Source: Bacteroidota bacterium
GTDB lineage: Bacteria; Bacteroidota; Rhodothermia; Rhodothermales; Bin80
Length of the DNA stretch: 48,276 nt
Assembly (NCBI GenBank): GCA_028873925.1
Contig: JAPPNA010000111.1
Location: 1-48,276 of the forward strand
Direction: 5' to 3'
A program made the position numbers and the translations under genes. Numbering within the stretch: position 1 is the first letter of the stretch; each line of letters opens with the position of its first letter. Shown here one piece after another: positions 25,882 to 33,932 of this stretch. The notes beneath the pieces are model-generated. The model worked only from the letters and a program-made list of their open reading frames with translations. It had not been told where the DNA came from and ran no database searches.

Positions 25882-27905
25882 AGCCTCCAGCTAACCCCCA
25901 GCCTTACCAGTGGAATCAGGCGGCGTGACCCACGGCGTGCAGACTCCCGAATATGCTCACGACTACTTTCAGGCAGGCTGCCGTAGAGAATATGAAAGAC
26001 CCGCTGCATATTAGCCCAGGCATCCAGCCGCAATCGGGCGGTTCCCCGCGTCCAGTTCAGGGCCGCCGCCGGTCCCATCTGGGTGATCCAGCGCTGCGCA
26101 GCCCTTGCAATGCTGCTCTGCAGCACAGCTCCTGACGCGTCCGTTACGGGATTGCCTGATGCATCCAGGCGTGCATACTGTATTCTGGCGACCCGGTCAT
26201 AGTCGCTTCTGACGAATGCCCGCCAGCCCAGCTCACCCCGCAGCCAGCGGCCGGTTTCAAACCTGACCCAAAAGTTGTACGTACGCAGCGTATCAAAAGG
26301 GATTTCGGCAAACGAACTCCACAGCAGCCGGCCAAGCCGCAGGTCCGCAAATGAGGCGGTCAGCCTGAAATCCGAATCCTCAGTCACGGCCTGTTCCCAG
26401 TTGGTTTCCAGTCGCATTTCCCTGGCCGACTGATCTTTGGACGGGCGGCCCGGCAGCACAAAGTCGTCCACCGTATAGGTGGCCCGCACTTCACTGGCCA
26501 GTTCCAGGCGCGTGCGCGCATGCGGATGCCAGCTTACCGCCGGGCGCAGACGCAGGCTGCGCTGCACGCTGTTTTCGGCCGACCGTTCTTGGTTTAGAAA
26601 CACCGCATGATAGTAGGATCCAAACACTTTGACTTCCGCGGTAAGGTGCCGCCTGGGCCGTACCTGTATGCCTAGTTCCATATTGTGCACGACTTCGTCG
26701 CGATCATCCAGATTCGCAATCGGGGTATCGTGACGCACGATGCGCGAGCTTCCGGTAAACATCAGCGTCATCCTGGGTAGAATCACGGCCCTGAACCGGC
26801 CCTGTACACCCAACACCCCTTCATCATAATCCGCCTGCTGCAAGAGCAATGCCCTGCGCGTTGCCTCCGAGGCTGGCAGTTCTTCCCGATTGCTGAGCTC
26901 TCTTCGTTCCGCCGAAATGTCAACCTCCGCGGTAAGCTCCGCACTGACGGACCCGCGATCGTACAGCAGACCGAATTCACCTCCGAAGGCCCGCCGAGCA
27001 AAGTCCGTCTCAAAGTAAATGGACTGCTCCGGCGCACGGGCGGTGCGGATACGCCGGTTATTGGCTATCAGGTCGGCCTGGGCGATGACTCGCAACCCGG
27101 CTGCCACGGGGGCCAACAGCTGAAGTCGGGCATCCAGCGTGTCACTGGTGGTTGCCTCTACCGACTGGGCGGACTGCAACTGATCCCGGTTAAGGAATGA
27201 GGCCGCCTGATACGTGTCGCGCCGCCGGCTGGAAATTCGCATGGCCGAAGATAGCCGGGCTTCTCCGAATGCCCGTTCCGCACTGCTGGCTATGTGCACC
27301 CGGTGTCCGCGACGGGGATTGAGATTTTCCCAGATGCCTTCAGCATCCAGATCCACCAGATAACCGGCCACGGTTCGCGACGAGACCCTAACAGCCCCTC
27401 CGCCGGCAGGTCCAGCATCCGAGTGCTGCACAATGGTGCCGTCCGACTGTGGCGGTCCCGGTCTTCTGTCTACGGCCACACCCGCGAGCGGTACTATTGA
27501 AACAGCCCGCAGGGGCCGGTATGCAATGCCTGCCAGCAGACCCTGAGCCAAGGCCCGGCCGGATCCGAACCAGTCCACATATCCGCGCAGGATAGCATCC
27601 AGCACGGATCCCAGCCGACGCTCCGCGCTGAGGTGCATCCGGTCCTCATCCCTGAACCGAAGCTGATCATCAAACTGAATAAAGGCATCAGAAACAAACC
27701 TGTTGGCCACCGACAGCTGCCATTCAGCCCACCGGGCATCATACCGGGCCGTGGACTGCCACCGATACAGATTGACTTCGCGGTCAAAACCGGTCTCCAA
27801 GTGGAGATTCGTCTGGGCCTGCGCGAGGATCGGGGTGAGAACCGTCATCAGGCAACAGCCAACATACCGATTGACCGCCGCCAACCAAGTGGCGGGCTTT
27901 GCCAT
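25878..27905 (-). CDS. Predicted outer-membrane beta-barrel protein, function unknown
   Basis: A 675-residue protein I do not recognise by family. It has an N-terminal signal (hydrophobic stretch about residues 14-28 ending AQAQ, a signal peptidase I style site). After that almost the whole length is alternating amphipathic strands rich in Arg, Tyr and Trp with short turns, for example RLRLDAWANMQRVFHIL. The C-terminal strand LIPLVRLGVSWRL resembles an outer-membrane insertion signal, although it ends in Leu rather than Phe. No plug or TonB box is evident. It is probably an outer-membrane channel or adhesin. It lies between the HIT gene and coaE on the same strand, with no functional link apparent. 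Confidence 0.6.
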   Translation of the reverse strand: MAKPATWLAAVNRYVGCCLMTVLTPILAQAQTNLHLETGFDREVNLYRWQSTARYDARWAEWQLSVANRFVSDAFIQFDDQLRFRDEDRMHLSAERRLGSVLDAILRGYVDWFGSGRALAQGLLAGIAYRPLRAVSIVPLAGVAVDRRPGPPQSDGTIVQHSDAGPAGGGAVRVSSRTVAGYLVDLDAEGIWENLNPRRGHRVHIASSAERAFGEARLSSAMRISSRRRDTYQAASFLNRDQLQSAQSVEATTSDTLDARLQLLAPVAAGLRVIAQADLIANNRRIRTARAPEQSIYFETDFARRAFGGEFGLLYDRGSVSAELTAEVDISAERRELSNREELPASEATRRALLLQQADYDEGVLGVQGRFRAVILPRMTLMFTGSSRIVRHDTPIANLDDRDEVVHNMELGIQVRPRRHLTAEVKVFGSYYHAVFLNQERSAENSVQRSLRLRPAVSWHPHARTRLELASEVRATYTVDDFVLPGRPSKDQSAREMRLETNWEQAVTEDSDFRLTASFADLRLGRLLWSSFAEIPFDTLRTYNFWVRFETGRWLRGELGWRAFVRSDYDRVARIQYARLDASGNPVTDASGAVLQSSIARAAQRWITQMGPAAALNWTRGTARLRLDAWANMQRVFHILYGSLPESSREHIRESARRGSRRLIPLVRLGVSWRL

Positions 27906-27916
27906 TGATCTGGGAG

Positions 27917-28249
27917 TCAGCCCGGAGGCCAGTCCATCTGACGCCCACCCATAACATGAAGATGCAGGTGGTCCACGCTCTGACCTCCATCAGCGCCGCA
28001 GTTGATCACAACGCGATATCCATCCATAAGCCCTTCCTGCCGGGCCACCGTGCGTGCCGCAAACAGAAGATGCCCGGCCAGTTCCATGCTCAGGTCCCCG
28101 TCCAGTGACGTAACGGGCTTGCGCGGCACTACCAGGACATGCGTAGGAGCTTGGGGGGCTATGTCCCGAAACGCCACGCAATGAGCATCCTCATAGACCC
28201 GCTCAGCGGGAATTTCTCCGCTGATGATCCGCTCAAAAAGTGTAGGCAT
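27917..28249 (-). CDS. HIT family (HINT-like) nucleotide hydrolase
   Basis: A 110-residue histidine triad protein with the active-site sequence QSVDHLHLHVMGGR near the C-terminus (His-x-His-x-His-x-x). The N-terminus TLFERIISGEIPAERVYED is the HINT/PKCI signature. Such enzymes split nucleoside phosphoramidates and acyl-adenylates and are cytosolic dimers. The start is ATG 28249 (MPTLFERI). The frame runs 14 codons further, without family support. The 11 bases after its stop lead to the barrel gene start, so the two may be cotranscribed. It is divergent from the pterin synthase gene. Confidence 0.92.
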   Translation of the reverse strand: MPTLFERIISGEIPAERVYEDAHCVAFRDIAPQAPTHVLVVPRKPVTSLDGDLSMELAGHLLFAARTVARQEGLMDGYRVVINCGADGGQSVDHLHLHVMGGRQMDWPPG

Positions 28250-28335
28250 TCCGGCAGTACTGGAAGGGAAGGGACTTGGGTGGCTGAACAAACCCCTACG
28301 GAATCCGTTCCTAATGCGGAACTTGTTTATAGCGT

Positions 28336-28755
28336 ATGCCCACCGTTTATGTCACGCGCAGGGCCCGATTTAATGCAGCGCACAGGCTACACAATGATGA
28401 GAGGTCCGGCGCGTGGAATCAGGCGACTTTTGGCGCGTGCAACAGCCCCAACTGGCACGGACACAATTATACGCTGGATGTAACCGTTGCCGGTGAGCCG
28501 GACCCTGAAACAGGCTACGTCCTGGACCTGGCCCAACTGAGCCGCCTCATAGAGGATCATGTGGTCCGGCATCTGGACCACAAGAATCTCAATCTGGATG
28601 TGCCCTTCATGCAGGACATTATTCCGTCCACGGAGAACCTGGTTGTCGCGATCTGGGACAGACTGGCCAATGTACTGCCCGCCGGCCGACTGCACCGGGT
28701 GTACCTGGAAGAAACGGAGAAAAACAGTGCAGAGTATTTCGGACCGAATTCATGA
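28336..28755 (+). CDS. 6-pyruvoyl-tetrahydropterin synthase (PTPS)
   Basis: A 139-residue tunnelling-fold enzyme converting dihydroneopterin triphosphate to 6-pyruvoyl-tetrahydropterin. Zinc ligands are H16 (FNAAHRL), H41 and H43 (WHGHNY), with catalytic C35. The motif [11 protein letters not shown] has five residues between Cys and HGH, as in animal PTPS (CNNPNGHGHNY) and unlike bacterial QueD with three. [12 protein letters not shown] and [12 protein letters not shown] also follow the animal enzyme closely. So biopterin synthesis fits better than queuosine. The stop overlaps the folE start as ATGA, so the two steps are translationally coupled. QueD activity cannot be excluded by sequence alone. 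Confidence 0.86.
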   Translation: MPTVYVTRRARFNAAHRLHNDERSGAWNQATFGACNSPNWHGHNYTLDVTVAGEPDPETGYVLDLAQLSRLIEDHVVRHLDHKNLNLDVPFMQDIIPSTENLVVAIWDRLANVLPAGRLHRVYLEETEKNSAEYFGPNS

Positions 28756-29360
28756 GCCAGGCAGATCGCCCTGAATTGGAAGCGGATTTGTATTCAGGAT
28801 CCGTTACCGAAGCCATCGCCGAACATGTAACGGGTATTCTGGAGAGCCTCGGTGAGAATCCGAATCGGCCCGGCCTGGTCAGGACTCCGGTCCGCGTCGC
28901 CCGGGCTTATCAGTTCCTGCTTCAGGGCTATCATCAGAACCCCCGCAGCATTCTGGAAGGAGCCCTGTTTGAAGAGGACTACCGGGAGATGATTCTGGTC
29001 AAGGACATTGATGTCTTCAGCCTTTGTGAGCATCACCTGATCCCCTTTTTCGGCAAGGCGCATGTTGCCTATATCCCGGATGGCCGGGTTGTCGGTCTGA
29101 GCAAGATCCCGCGTGTCGTCGATGCTTTTGCCCGCCGGCTTCAGCTGCAGGAGAGACTGACCGTTCAGATTCGCGATGCCATTGAGGTGGTTTTGCGGCC
29201 CAAGGGCATTGCGGTACACATTGAGGCCACGCACTTGTGCGTGTCCATGCGGGGGGTACAAAAGCAGAATGCCGTAACCACGACCAGTTCGTTAGGTGGT
29301 GAATTTCTGTCCAGCGAAACCGCGCGAGCGGAATTCATGCGGCTCATTAACGGCAAGTAG
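28752..29360 (+). CDS. folE: GTP cyclohydrolase I (FolE)
   Basis: A 202-residue enzyme converting GTP to 7,8-dihydroneopterin triphosphate, first step to folate and biopterin. Zinc ligands C92 and H95 ([10 protein letters not shown]) and C163 (THLCVSMRG) are present, and [21 protein letters not shown] is the family signature. It assembles as a decamer in the cytoplasm. Its product is the substrate of the PTPS encoded just upstream, with which it shares the ATGA overlap. The order enzyme 2 then enzyme 1 is unusual but does not affect the pathway. It may also feed FolC (42086) through folate. It converges on algH with a hairpin between the two stops. Confidence 0.95.
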   Translation: MSQADRPELEADLYSGSVTEAIAEHVTGILESLGENPNRPGLVRTPVRVARAYQFLLQGYHQNPRSILEGALFEEDYREMILVKDIDVFSLCEHHLIPFFGKAHVAYIPDGRVVGLSKIPRVVDAFARRLQLQERLTVQIRDAIEVVLRPKGIAVHIEATHLCVSMRGVQKQNAVTTTSSLGGEFLSSETARAEFMRLINGK

Positions 29361-29389
29361 GTGAACCGAAGACTGGAGAATTGTCACCC

Positions 29390-29403
29390 GGCCTTACCAG
29401 GCC
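29390..29403. terminator. Small hairpin between convergent folE and algH
   Basis: GGCCT and AGGCC pair around a TACC loop, in the 43 bases between the folE stop and the algH stop. A hairpin between convergent genes can end both transcripts. The stem is only 5 bp and has no T-run, so this is a weak call. Confidence 0.3.
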
Positions 29404-29946
29404 TCAGTTCAGGGACGGATCAAGCGGGAAGTTTGCAAGCATGGCATATTCGCCGCCCATGCGCCGCAGCACTGCGCTCCAGAGGTCCTGCGCGCGAGCG
29501 CTGAATACCAGCTCCCGCACGGCCCGGGTCACAAACCAGCTTCCTTCGCTGATTTCGGAGTCCAGCTGTCCGGGACCCCAACTGGAAAAGCCGGCGAAGA
29601 AGCGGCAGTCGGTGTAGGATGCCTCTTCGTCACGTATCAGGGTCTGGATGTCCTCAAAACGGCCGCTGAAAAACACACCTGGCATCACCGGCAGGGCTGA
29701 GCGCACGCGATCGCCGTGCCGGTGCAGGTAACTGACCACATCTTTCTTGACGGGTCCGCCAAAGTGCAACTGGCTCTTGCCACGCATATCACTGATGAAA
29801 TGGCTGACATCAATATCCAGCGGGCGATTGATCACCAGGCCCACTGCACCTTCTTCCTCTTCCACACAGAGCAGCACCACCGAACGGAAGAAGTTCTCAT
29901 CTCTCAGTACCGGTGCCGCCACCAGAAAATCACCAACCTTCGCCAT
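29404..29946 (-). CDS. YqgE/AlgH family protein
   Basis: A 180-residue UPF0301 protein. MAKVGDFLVAAPVLRDENFFRSVVLLCVEEEEGAVGLVINRPL is recognisably the family N-terminus (given in pieces: GDFLVAAP, FFRSVVLL, GAVGLVINRPL). LHFGGPVKKDVVSYLH and FAGFSSWGPGQLDSEISEGSW are the other conserved blocks. AlgH was named as a regulator of alginate in Pseudomonas, but the biochemical function is still unclear. The protein is cytosolic and single-domain. The frame starts at ATG 29946 without a ribosome-binding site. It stands alone, with no partner. Confidence 0.9.
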   Translation of the reverse strand: MAKVGDFLVAAPVLRDENFFRSVVLLCVEEEEGAVGLVINRPLDIDVSHFISDMRGKSQLHFGGPVKKDVVSYLHRHGDRVRSALPVMPGVFFSGRFEDIQTLIRDEEASYTDCRFFAGFSSWGPGQLDSEISEGSWFVTRAVRELVFSARAQDLWSAVLRRMGGEYAMLANFPLDPSLN

Positions 29947-30444
29947 TTTCCCATTCCGAAGACTTGCGCAATTTACGTATGACAGCGCACTGAATCAGGC
30001 ATTTGCGGTTACCCGTATCGCGGATGGCTTCCACGGCGTAGCCATTCTCTTCGCCGAGCCAGATGCCAGCCTGAAGCAATCCCTCGGCCCCAACTCTTCC
30101 CGTGCAGCACCTCTCCGCCTGCCTGAGTCGTCACCCGGCGGGGAAATCAGACCCAAGCTCGCCGGCCTGGTCCACTTGGGCTCACAGCTGGCTGGGTGTT
30201 TTCTGGAAGAGTCAGGAATAATTCAGTCCCGTACGGAACAGATGCGCATCTTTGACCGAGAGTACTGGTGGCCCAAATGTTCCCATTCTGGAAAGAATTT
30301 GAGGCTTACCATCATACGCACCGACTTCGTGAACTGCAGCCCCCCTGTCGCATATAATAGATGGCGTGTTGTATTATTCGCAGATCAAATCTCGCCAGAT
30401 TCACCGTAGTGGATCGCCTTTCATCCCATACTGCTCAATTCGCC
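29947..30444. other. Intergenic region, algH to Panacea gene
   Basis: About 500 bases with no gene I can support. A long frame crosses it on the plus strand but has no recognisable sequence and overlaps algH. TATAAT at 30353-30358, about 90 bases before the Panacea ATG, could be a promoter element, with a second AT-rich patch around 30385. Confidence 0.5.
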
Positions 30445-30906
30445 ATGCCCAAATCGCCACCCAGCGCCCTCAGGGTCGCCTCCCAGATTCTTTGGATCGG
30501 AAGCCTTCAGAGTCGCCTGTTCACTCCGATGCAGCTGCTCAAGCTGTCTTACATCAGCCACGGTTGGACGCTGGGCCTTTGCGATCACCCGCTGTTTAGG
30601 GACGATGTCGAGGCTTGGAAATACGGGCCCGTAATCCCGAGCGTCTATCACAAGTACAAACGATTCGGCTACTCGCATATCAGGGTCAGACTCAAAGACC
30701 GCCGAAGCTCTTTTGAAGAAACCATGCACGGCATAATGATCCGTGTGGTCAAGGTTTACGGCATGTATGACGGGCTGCACCTATCTGCCCTAACCCACCA
30801 GCCGGATACTCCTTGGGATATTGTGATCAAGGAGTACGGAGAGGGAGCGACAATATCCAGGGACGTAATTGGGAACTATTACAAGAGATTGAGCAAGGGC
30901 ACCTGA
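30445..30906 (+). CDS. Panacea / SocA-like (DUF4065) domain protein, likely antitoxin
   Basis: A 153-residue protein with the full Panacea domain: TPMQLLKLSYISHGWTLGLC, then DDVEAWKYGPVIPSVYHKYKRFG. This domain is known as the neutralising part of PanA antitoxins, which pair with many unrelated toxins, including small membrane toxins. It also occurs in phage proteins such as GepA and in SocA, a proteolytic adaptor. The start ATG 30445 places MPKSPPSALRVASQIL as an amphipathic N-terminal helix. The longer frame to 30361 is possible. The next gene begins 3 bases after the stop, as expected for a toxin-antitoxin pair. No DNA-binding domain is fused. Confidence 0.8.
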   Translation: MPKSPPSALRVASQILWIGSLQSRLFTPMQLLKLSYISHGWTLGLCDHPLFRDDVEAWKYGPVIPSVYHKYKRFGYSHIRVRLKDRRSSFEETMHGIMIRVVKVYGMYDGLHLSALTHQPDTPWDIVIKEYGEGATISRDVIGNYYKRLSKGT

Positions 30907-30909
30907 GCG

Positions 30910-31227
30910 ATGTCCGTTCATGAGAAAATTGAACGCGAGGAGTTCCTCGCCGATCCTGGCAAGAGCTATGCTGATGCCGAGCTACGAAGGCTCTTTGAGC
31001 AGCAGGAAAGCAAGCGCAAGCGTGACCAGTCGGCTCGATGGCACCTGCATACGATATCCGTGATCGGACTTTGGGCCGCCGCCTGTGTGTCCATTAGTCT
31101 TGTGCTTATGTGGACTTAGCATCTCCTGACACCTTGGGACTTTGTCACCCCCATAGAGCTTGATACGATTGAGGCCATCTTGGTTGCCGCCATTGGTTCG
31201 TCTTACTTGGTGGGCTACGTCAGATAA
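30910..31227 (+). pseudogene. Small two-helix membrane protein, interrupted by an in-frame amber codon; candidate PanT partner
   Basis: The first open part (30910-31119) encodes 69 residues: a charged coiled-coil N-terminus (IEREEFLADPGKSYADAELRR), then one membrane helix (ISVIGLWAAACVSISLVLMW). A TAG follows at 31117-31119. The same frame then continues for 35 codons, HLLTPWDFVTPIELDTIEA followed by ILVAAIGSSYLVGYVR, and stops at TAA 31225. The second part holds another membrane helix and a basic end, so the intact protein was about 105 residues with two helices. TGG to TAG is a one-base change and W would fit W-HLLTP. It may be an inactivated membrane toxin, a truncated but still active 69-residue peptide, or a read-through gene. 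Confidence 0.65.
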
Positions 31228-31567
31228 TGGCTGAACCAACACGCCGATTAGTCCGGTGTCGCGGCCACATTAGTTGACAGCGCGGGGCGTGCGACCGATT
31301 GCGCCATCAGTCCGCACAGCTGTCCTGCTGCGCGGTACACTTCATTGCACAATGTGTTGAACACAGCGCCGGGCGGACCAGAATCGGATAATCTGATTTG
31401 CGTATGTGAACCCTCCAGATGGCACATCTGTCATTGACGCTCACGCCGGGGCAGCTTTACGTCCTTTGAGACTGCATCTTTCGGAACCGGGACGCTGGCT
31501 GAACTCGTAACCGACGAAGGGCGGGTTGGGCCGGGATTCAGCGATTGAGGGCTTTCGGCCGTGCACC
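31228..31567. other. Intergenic region, Panacea pair to murJ
   Basis: 340 bases with no gene that I can support. Short frames on either strand lack any family-like sequence. No tRNA and no clear hairpin terminator was found. It separates the toxin-antitoxin-like pair from the convergent murJ gene. Confidence 0.5.
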
Positions 31568-33259
31568 TCAGCGCTTCTTAGGGCCAACCCTCCGTGCAAG
31601 CCTGCCCGACCATGCACGCAACTCCGCCGGACAGTAGCGGGAAGCCAGCAGCAGATACAGCGCTCCAAATACGGCCACCACGCCTACGACCTGGGCCACT
31701 GGCGGCCAGGTGCCCACCAGATGCCATAAGCCCAAAGCCGGCAAGGTTGTGGCAATCGCCATAAGCACCATCACGCCGACCCTGCGCCAGGGCATCACGG
31801 GGCCATCAAGCTTTCGTGCCAAAGCCCGCAGCAGAAATCCGAATTCCACCCAGGCTGCGACTGAACTGCCCAGAGCCAGCCCGGCCGCACCGAAAAACAA
31901 TGGGGACGCACCAAACGCGGACAATCCGGCCAGCGGCAGCGTGTCCAGCAACAGCATCGCCGGCACGGCTACTGCGACAGATACGGCCAGTCGTACCCCC
32001 GCCATACGTGCCGGTGTGCGCGTATCTCCAAGCGCCCAGAAGCCATTGTGCATAAGGCGGCTGCTTACCGTTGCCACCAGACCCAGGCTGTACGTTGCCA
32101 GCACACTGTAGGTAAGGAGCGTGTCATCAGCCCCGAACAAGCCGCCGCCATAAATGCCACCGACGATTGCGTAACCCAGCGTCAGGTACCCCAAAGCCGT
32201 AGGAACTACCAGCAGCAGCCCCTGCCCGAGCCCCTGCTCCAGGCGGCCGGTCAGTTGCTGAAGATTGCTCCGGCCGAATCGGGACAGCTCTGGAAGCTCC
32301 GCCGCCGCCACCGACATCCCGAAAAGGCTGATCGGGAGCAGATACAAGACCTGAGCATAGGCCAGTGCGGCAACCGCGCCCACAACAAGAAAACTGGCCA
32401 GCCACAAATCCATCCAGGCGGACAGCTGCGCCACGCCGCGCCCGGCTATGGCAGGCCCGGCCGCCCGCAGCGCTGTACGTACTCCGTCCAACTGCATAGA
32501 CCAGCTTAATCGGAAACCCCGGATGACACGGGCTACAAATGGCAGTTGGACCAGCAGCTGCAATGCGCCTCCCAGCAGTCCACCCAGGAATGCGGCCTTA
32601 AGTACGCGTGTCAGTGCATCCAGTGAAATCTTCTCTCCAGACACCGCCGCTGTATGAGAAGGATCAAGGCCCGCCATCGTGCCCGCAATGAGCAACGCAC
32701 TGATAATGGCCACATTCCAGGCCACAGGTGCCAGATAGGGCACCAGAAACCTGCGATGACTGTTGAGCACGCCCAAGGCCCATGCGGACAATACCAGCAG
32801 GCCCGCCATGGGGAAGGCCAGACGGACCATGTCGGTCGCAAGGGCCAGTCGGTCAACCGCCGTCGACACCCCAGCGGCATCCTGCGCAAAGCCCCGCATC
32901 AGGATCCAGCAAATGGGATGGGCCAGAACCATCCCCAACAGCACACTGGCCGAGACCACCACCAGCAACAATCCAAAAATGCTGCCGGCGAACCGCCCCG
33001 CATCCCGGGTGCGCCCCTCTTCAAGCATCCGGCTGTAGACAGGGACAAAGGCTGCGGAAAGCGTGCCTTCTCCCAGGAGGTTCTGAAGGAGGTTGGGAAC
33101 GCTGAAGGCCGCTTTCAATACATCCGCATGGGGGCCGACTGCAAAATACCGGGCGATCAGACTCCAGCGCAGCAATCCGAATATTCGACTGATAAATATC
33201 CCGACCGCCACAATGATGGCGCGGCTCCGTCCGCTTGCGGACTCCCTTGATGCCTCCAT
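31568..33259 (-). CDS. murJ: Lipid II flippase MurJ
   Basis: A 563-residue MOP-superfamily membrane protein with about 14 hydrophobic helices. It moves the peptidoglycan precursor lipid II to the outer face of the inner membrane. Family signatures include ISRIFGLLRWSLIARYF at the N-terminus, DVLKAAFSVPNLLQNLLGEGTLSAAFVPVY (split here as FSVPNLLQNLLGEG and LSAAFVPVYS) and RLMHNGFWALGDTRTP. The frame extends 47 codons upstream, but these overlap the divergent ruvA. MEASRESASGRSR (33259) gives a short charged N-terminus as expected. 46 AT-rich bases separate it from ruvA and must hold both promoters. TATAAT is seen on its strand at 33293-33288. Confidence 0.9.
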   Translation of the reverse strand: MEASRESASGRSRAIIVAVGIFISRIFGLLRWSLIARYFAVGPHADVLKAAFSVPNLLQNLLGEGTLSAAFVPVYSRMLEEGRTRDAGRFAGSIFGLLLVVVSASVLLGMVLAHPICWILMRGFAQDAAGVSTAVDRLALATDMVRLAFPMAGLLVLSAWALGVLNSHRRFLVPYLAPVAWNVAIISALLIAGTMAGLDPSHTAAVSGEKISLDALTRVLKAAFLGGLLGGALQLLVQLPFVARVIRGFRLSWSMQLDGVRTALRAAGPAIAGRGVAQLSAWMDLWLASFLVVGAVAALAYAQVLYLLPISLFGMSVAAAELPELSRFGRSNLQQLTGRLEQGLGQGLLLVVPTALGYLTLGYAIVGGIYGGGLFGADDTLLTYSVLATYSLGLVATVSSRLMHNGFWALGDTRTPARMAGVRLAVSVAVAVPAMLLLDTLPLAGLSAFGASPLFFGAAGLALGSSVAAWVEFGFLLRALARKLDGPVMPWRRVGVMVLMAIATTLPALGLWHLVGTWPPVAQVVGVVAVFGALYLLLASRYCPAELRAWSGRLARRVGPKKR

Positions 33260-33305
33260 GTTTGTACTGCGGGCTTTGTAATTTGAGATTATACACAAAT
33301 ACGCC

Positions 33306-33890
33306 ATGTTTGAATACGTCGCCGGCAAACTCGCCAGCAAAAAGCCCACACAGGCGGTCATCGACGTAAAAGGTGTCGGATTCAGACTGCTGATCCCCAC
33401 ATCAACCTATGAGCAGCTGCCTGAACCCGGTGGTCAGGTGCGCCTTTTGGTCGTCCAGCATGTCCGGGAAGACACCTTTCAGCTGTACGGGTTTCTGACC
33501 GGAGGCGAGCGAACCCTGTTTGAGCTTATGGTCAGCGTCCCGGGAATTGGTCCGCGCACGGCCCTGGCTGCCCTCTCCACCATGAAGCCTGCAGAGCTGC
33601 AGCGCCACCTGACGGAAAACAATCCTGCCATGCTGCAGCGTATTTCGGGGGTAGGCCGCAAAACCGCCGAGCGTTTAATTGTAGAACTGCGTGATCGTAC
33701 CCGGCCGCTGGTTCTTGACGATGGGGAATCCCCGGATACGGCCAATATCCATAATGACGCGCTGCTGGCCCTGGAAGCACTGGGGTATGCGCGTGCAAAA
33801 GCGGGAATGGCCCTGCGGCGTGCACTACGCAAGCACCCGGATGCCTCAACTGCCGATCAGCTGATCCGCCTGGTCTTAAGTCAAAGGTAG
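33306..33890 (+). CDS. ruvA: Holliday junction branch migration protein RuvA
   Basis: A 194-residue protein that binds four-way DNA junctions as a tetramer and loads the RuvB motor in recombinational repair. Domain I is an OB fold starting MFEYVAGKL with VIDVKGVGF. Domain II has two helix-hairpin-helix motifs, VPGIGPRTALAAL and ISGVGRKTAERLI. Domain III (after an acidic linker around DDGESPD) has LLALEALGYARAKAGMALRRAL and would bind RuvB. Length and all three domains are complete. ruvB and ruvC are not adjacent. It is divergent from murJ. Confidence 0.96.
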   Translation: MFEYVAGKLASKKPTQAVIDVKGVGFRLLIPTSTYEQLPEPGGQVRLLVVQHVREDTFQLYGFLTGGERTLFELMVSVPGIGPRTALAALSTMKPAELQRHLTENNPAMLQRISGVGRKTAERLIVELRDRTRPLVLDDGESPDTANIHNDALLALEALGYARAKAGMALRRALRKHPDASTADQLIRLVLSQR

Positions 33891-33932
33891 GCGTGTTGTA
33901 CCTTTGACGGACACCTACTCAGCCGCCAGACC

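Noticed and set aside
29747-30409. A 220-codon plus-strand frame over algH and the following gap
   Set aside because: The first part is antisense to algH, and the rest shows no family pattern. Kept only as an unexplained intergenic region.
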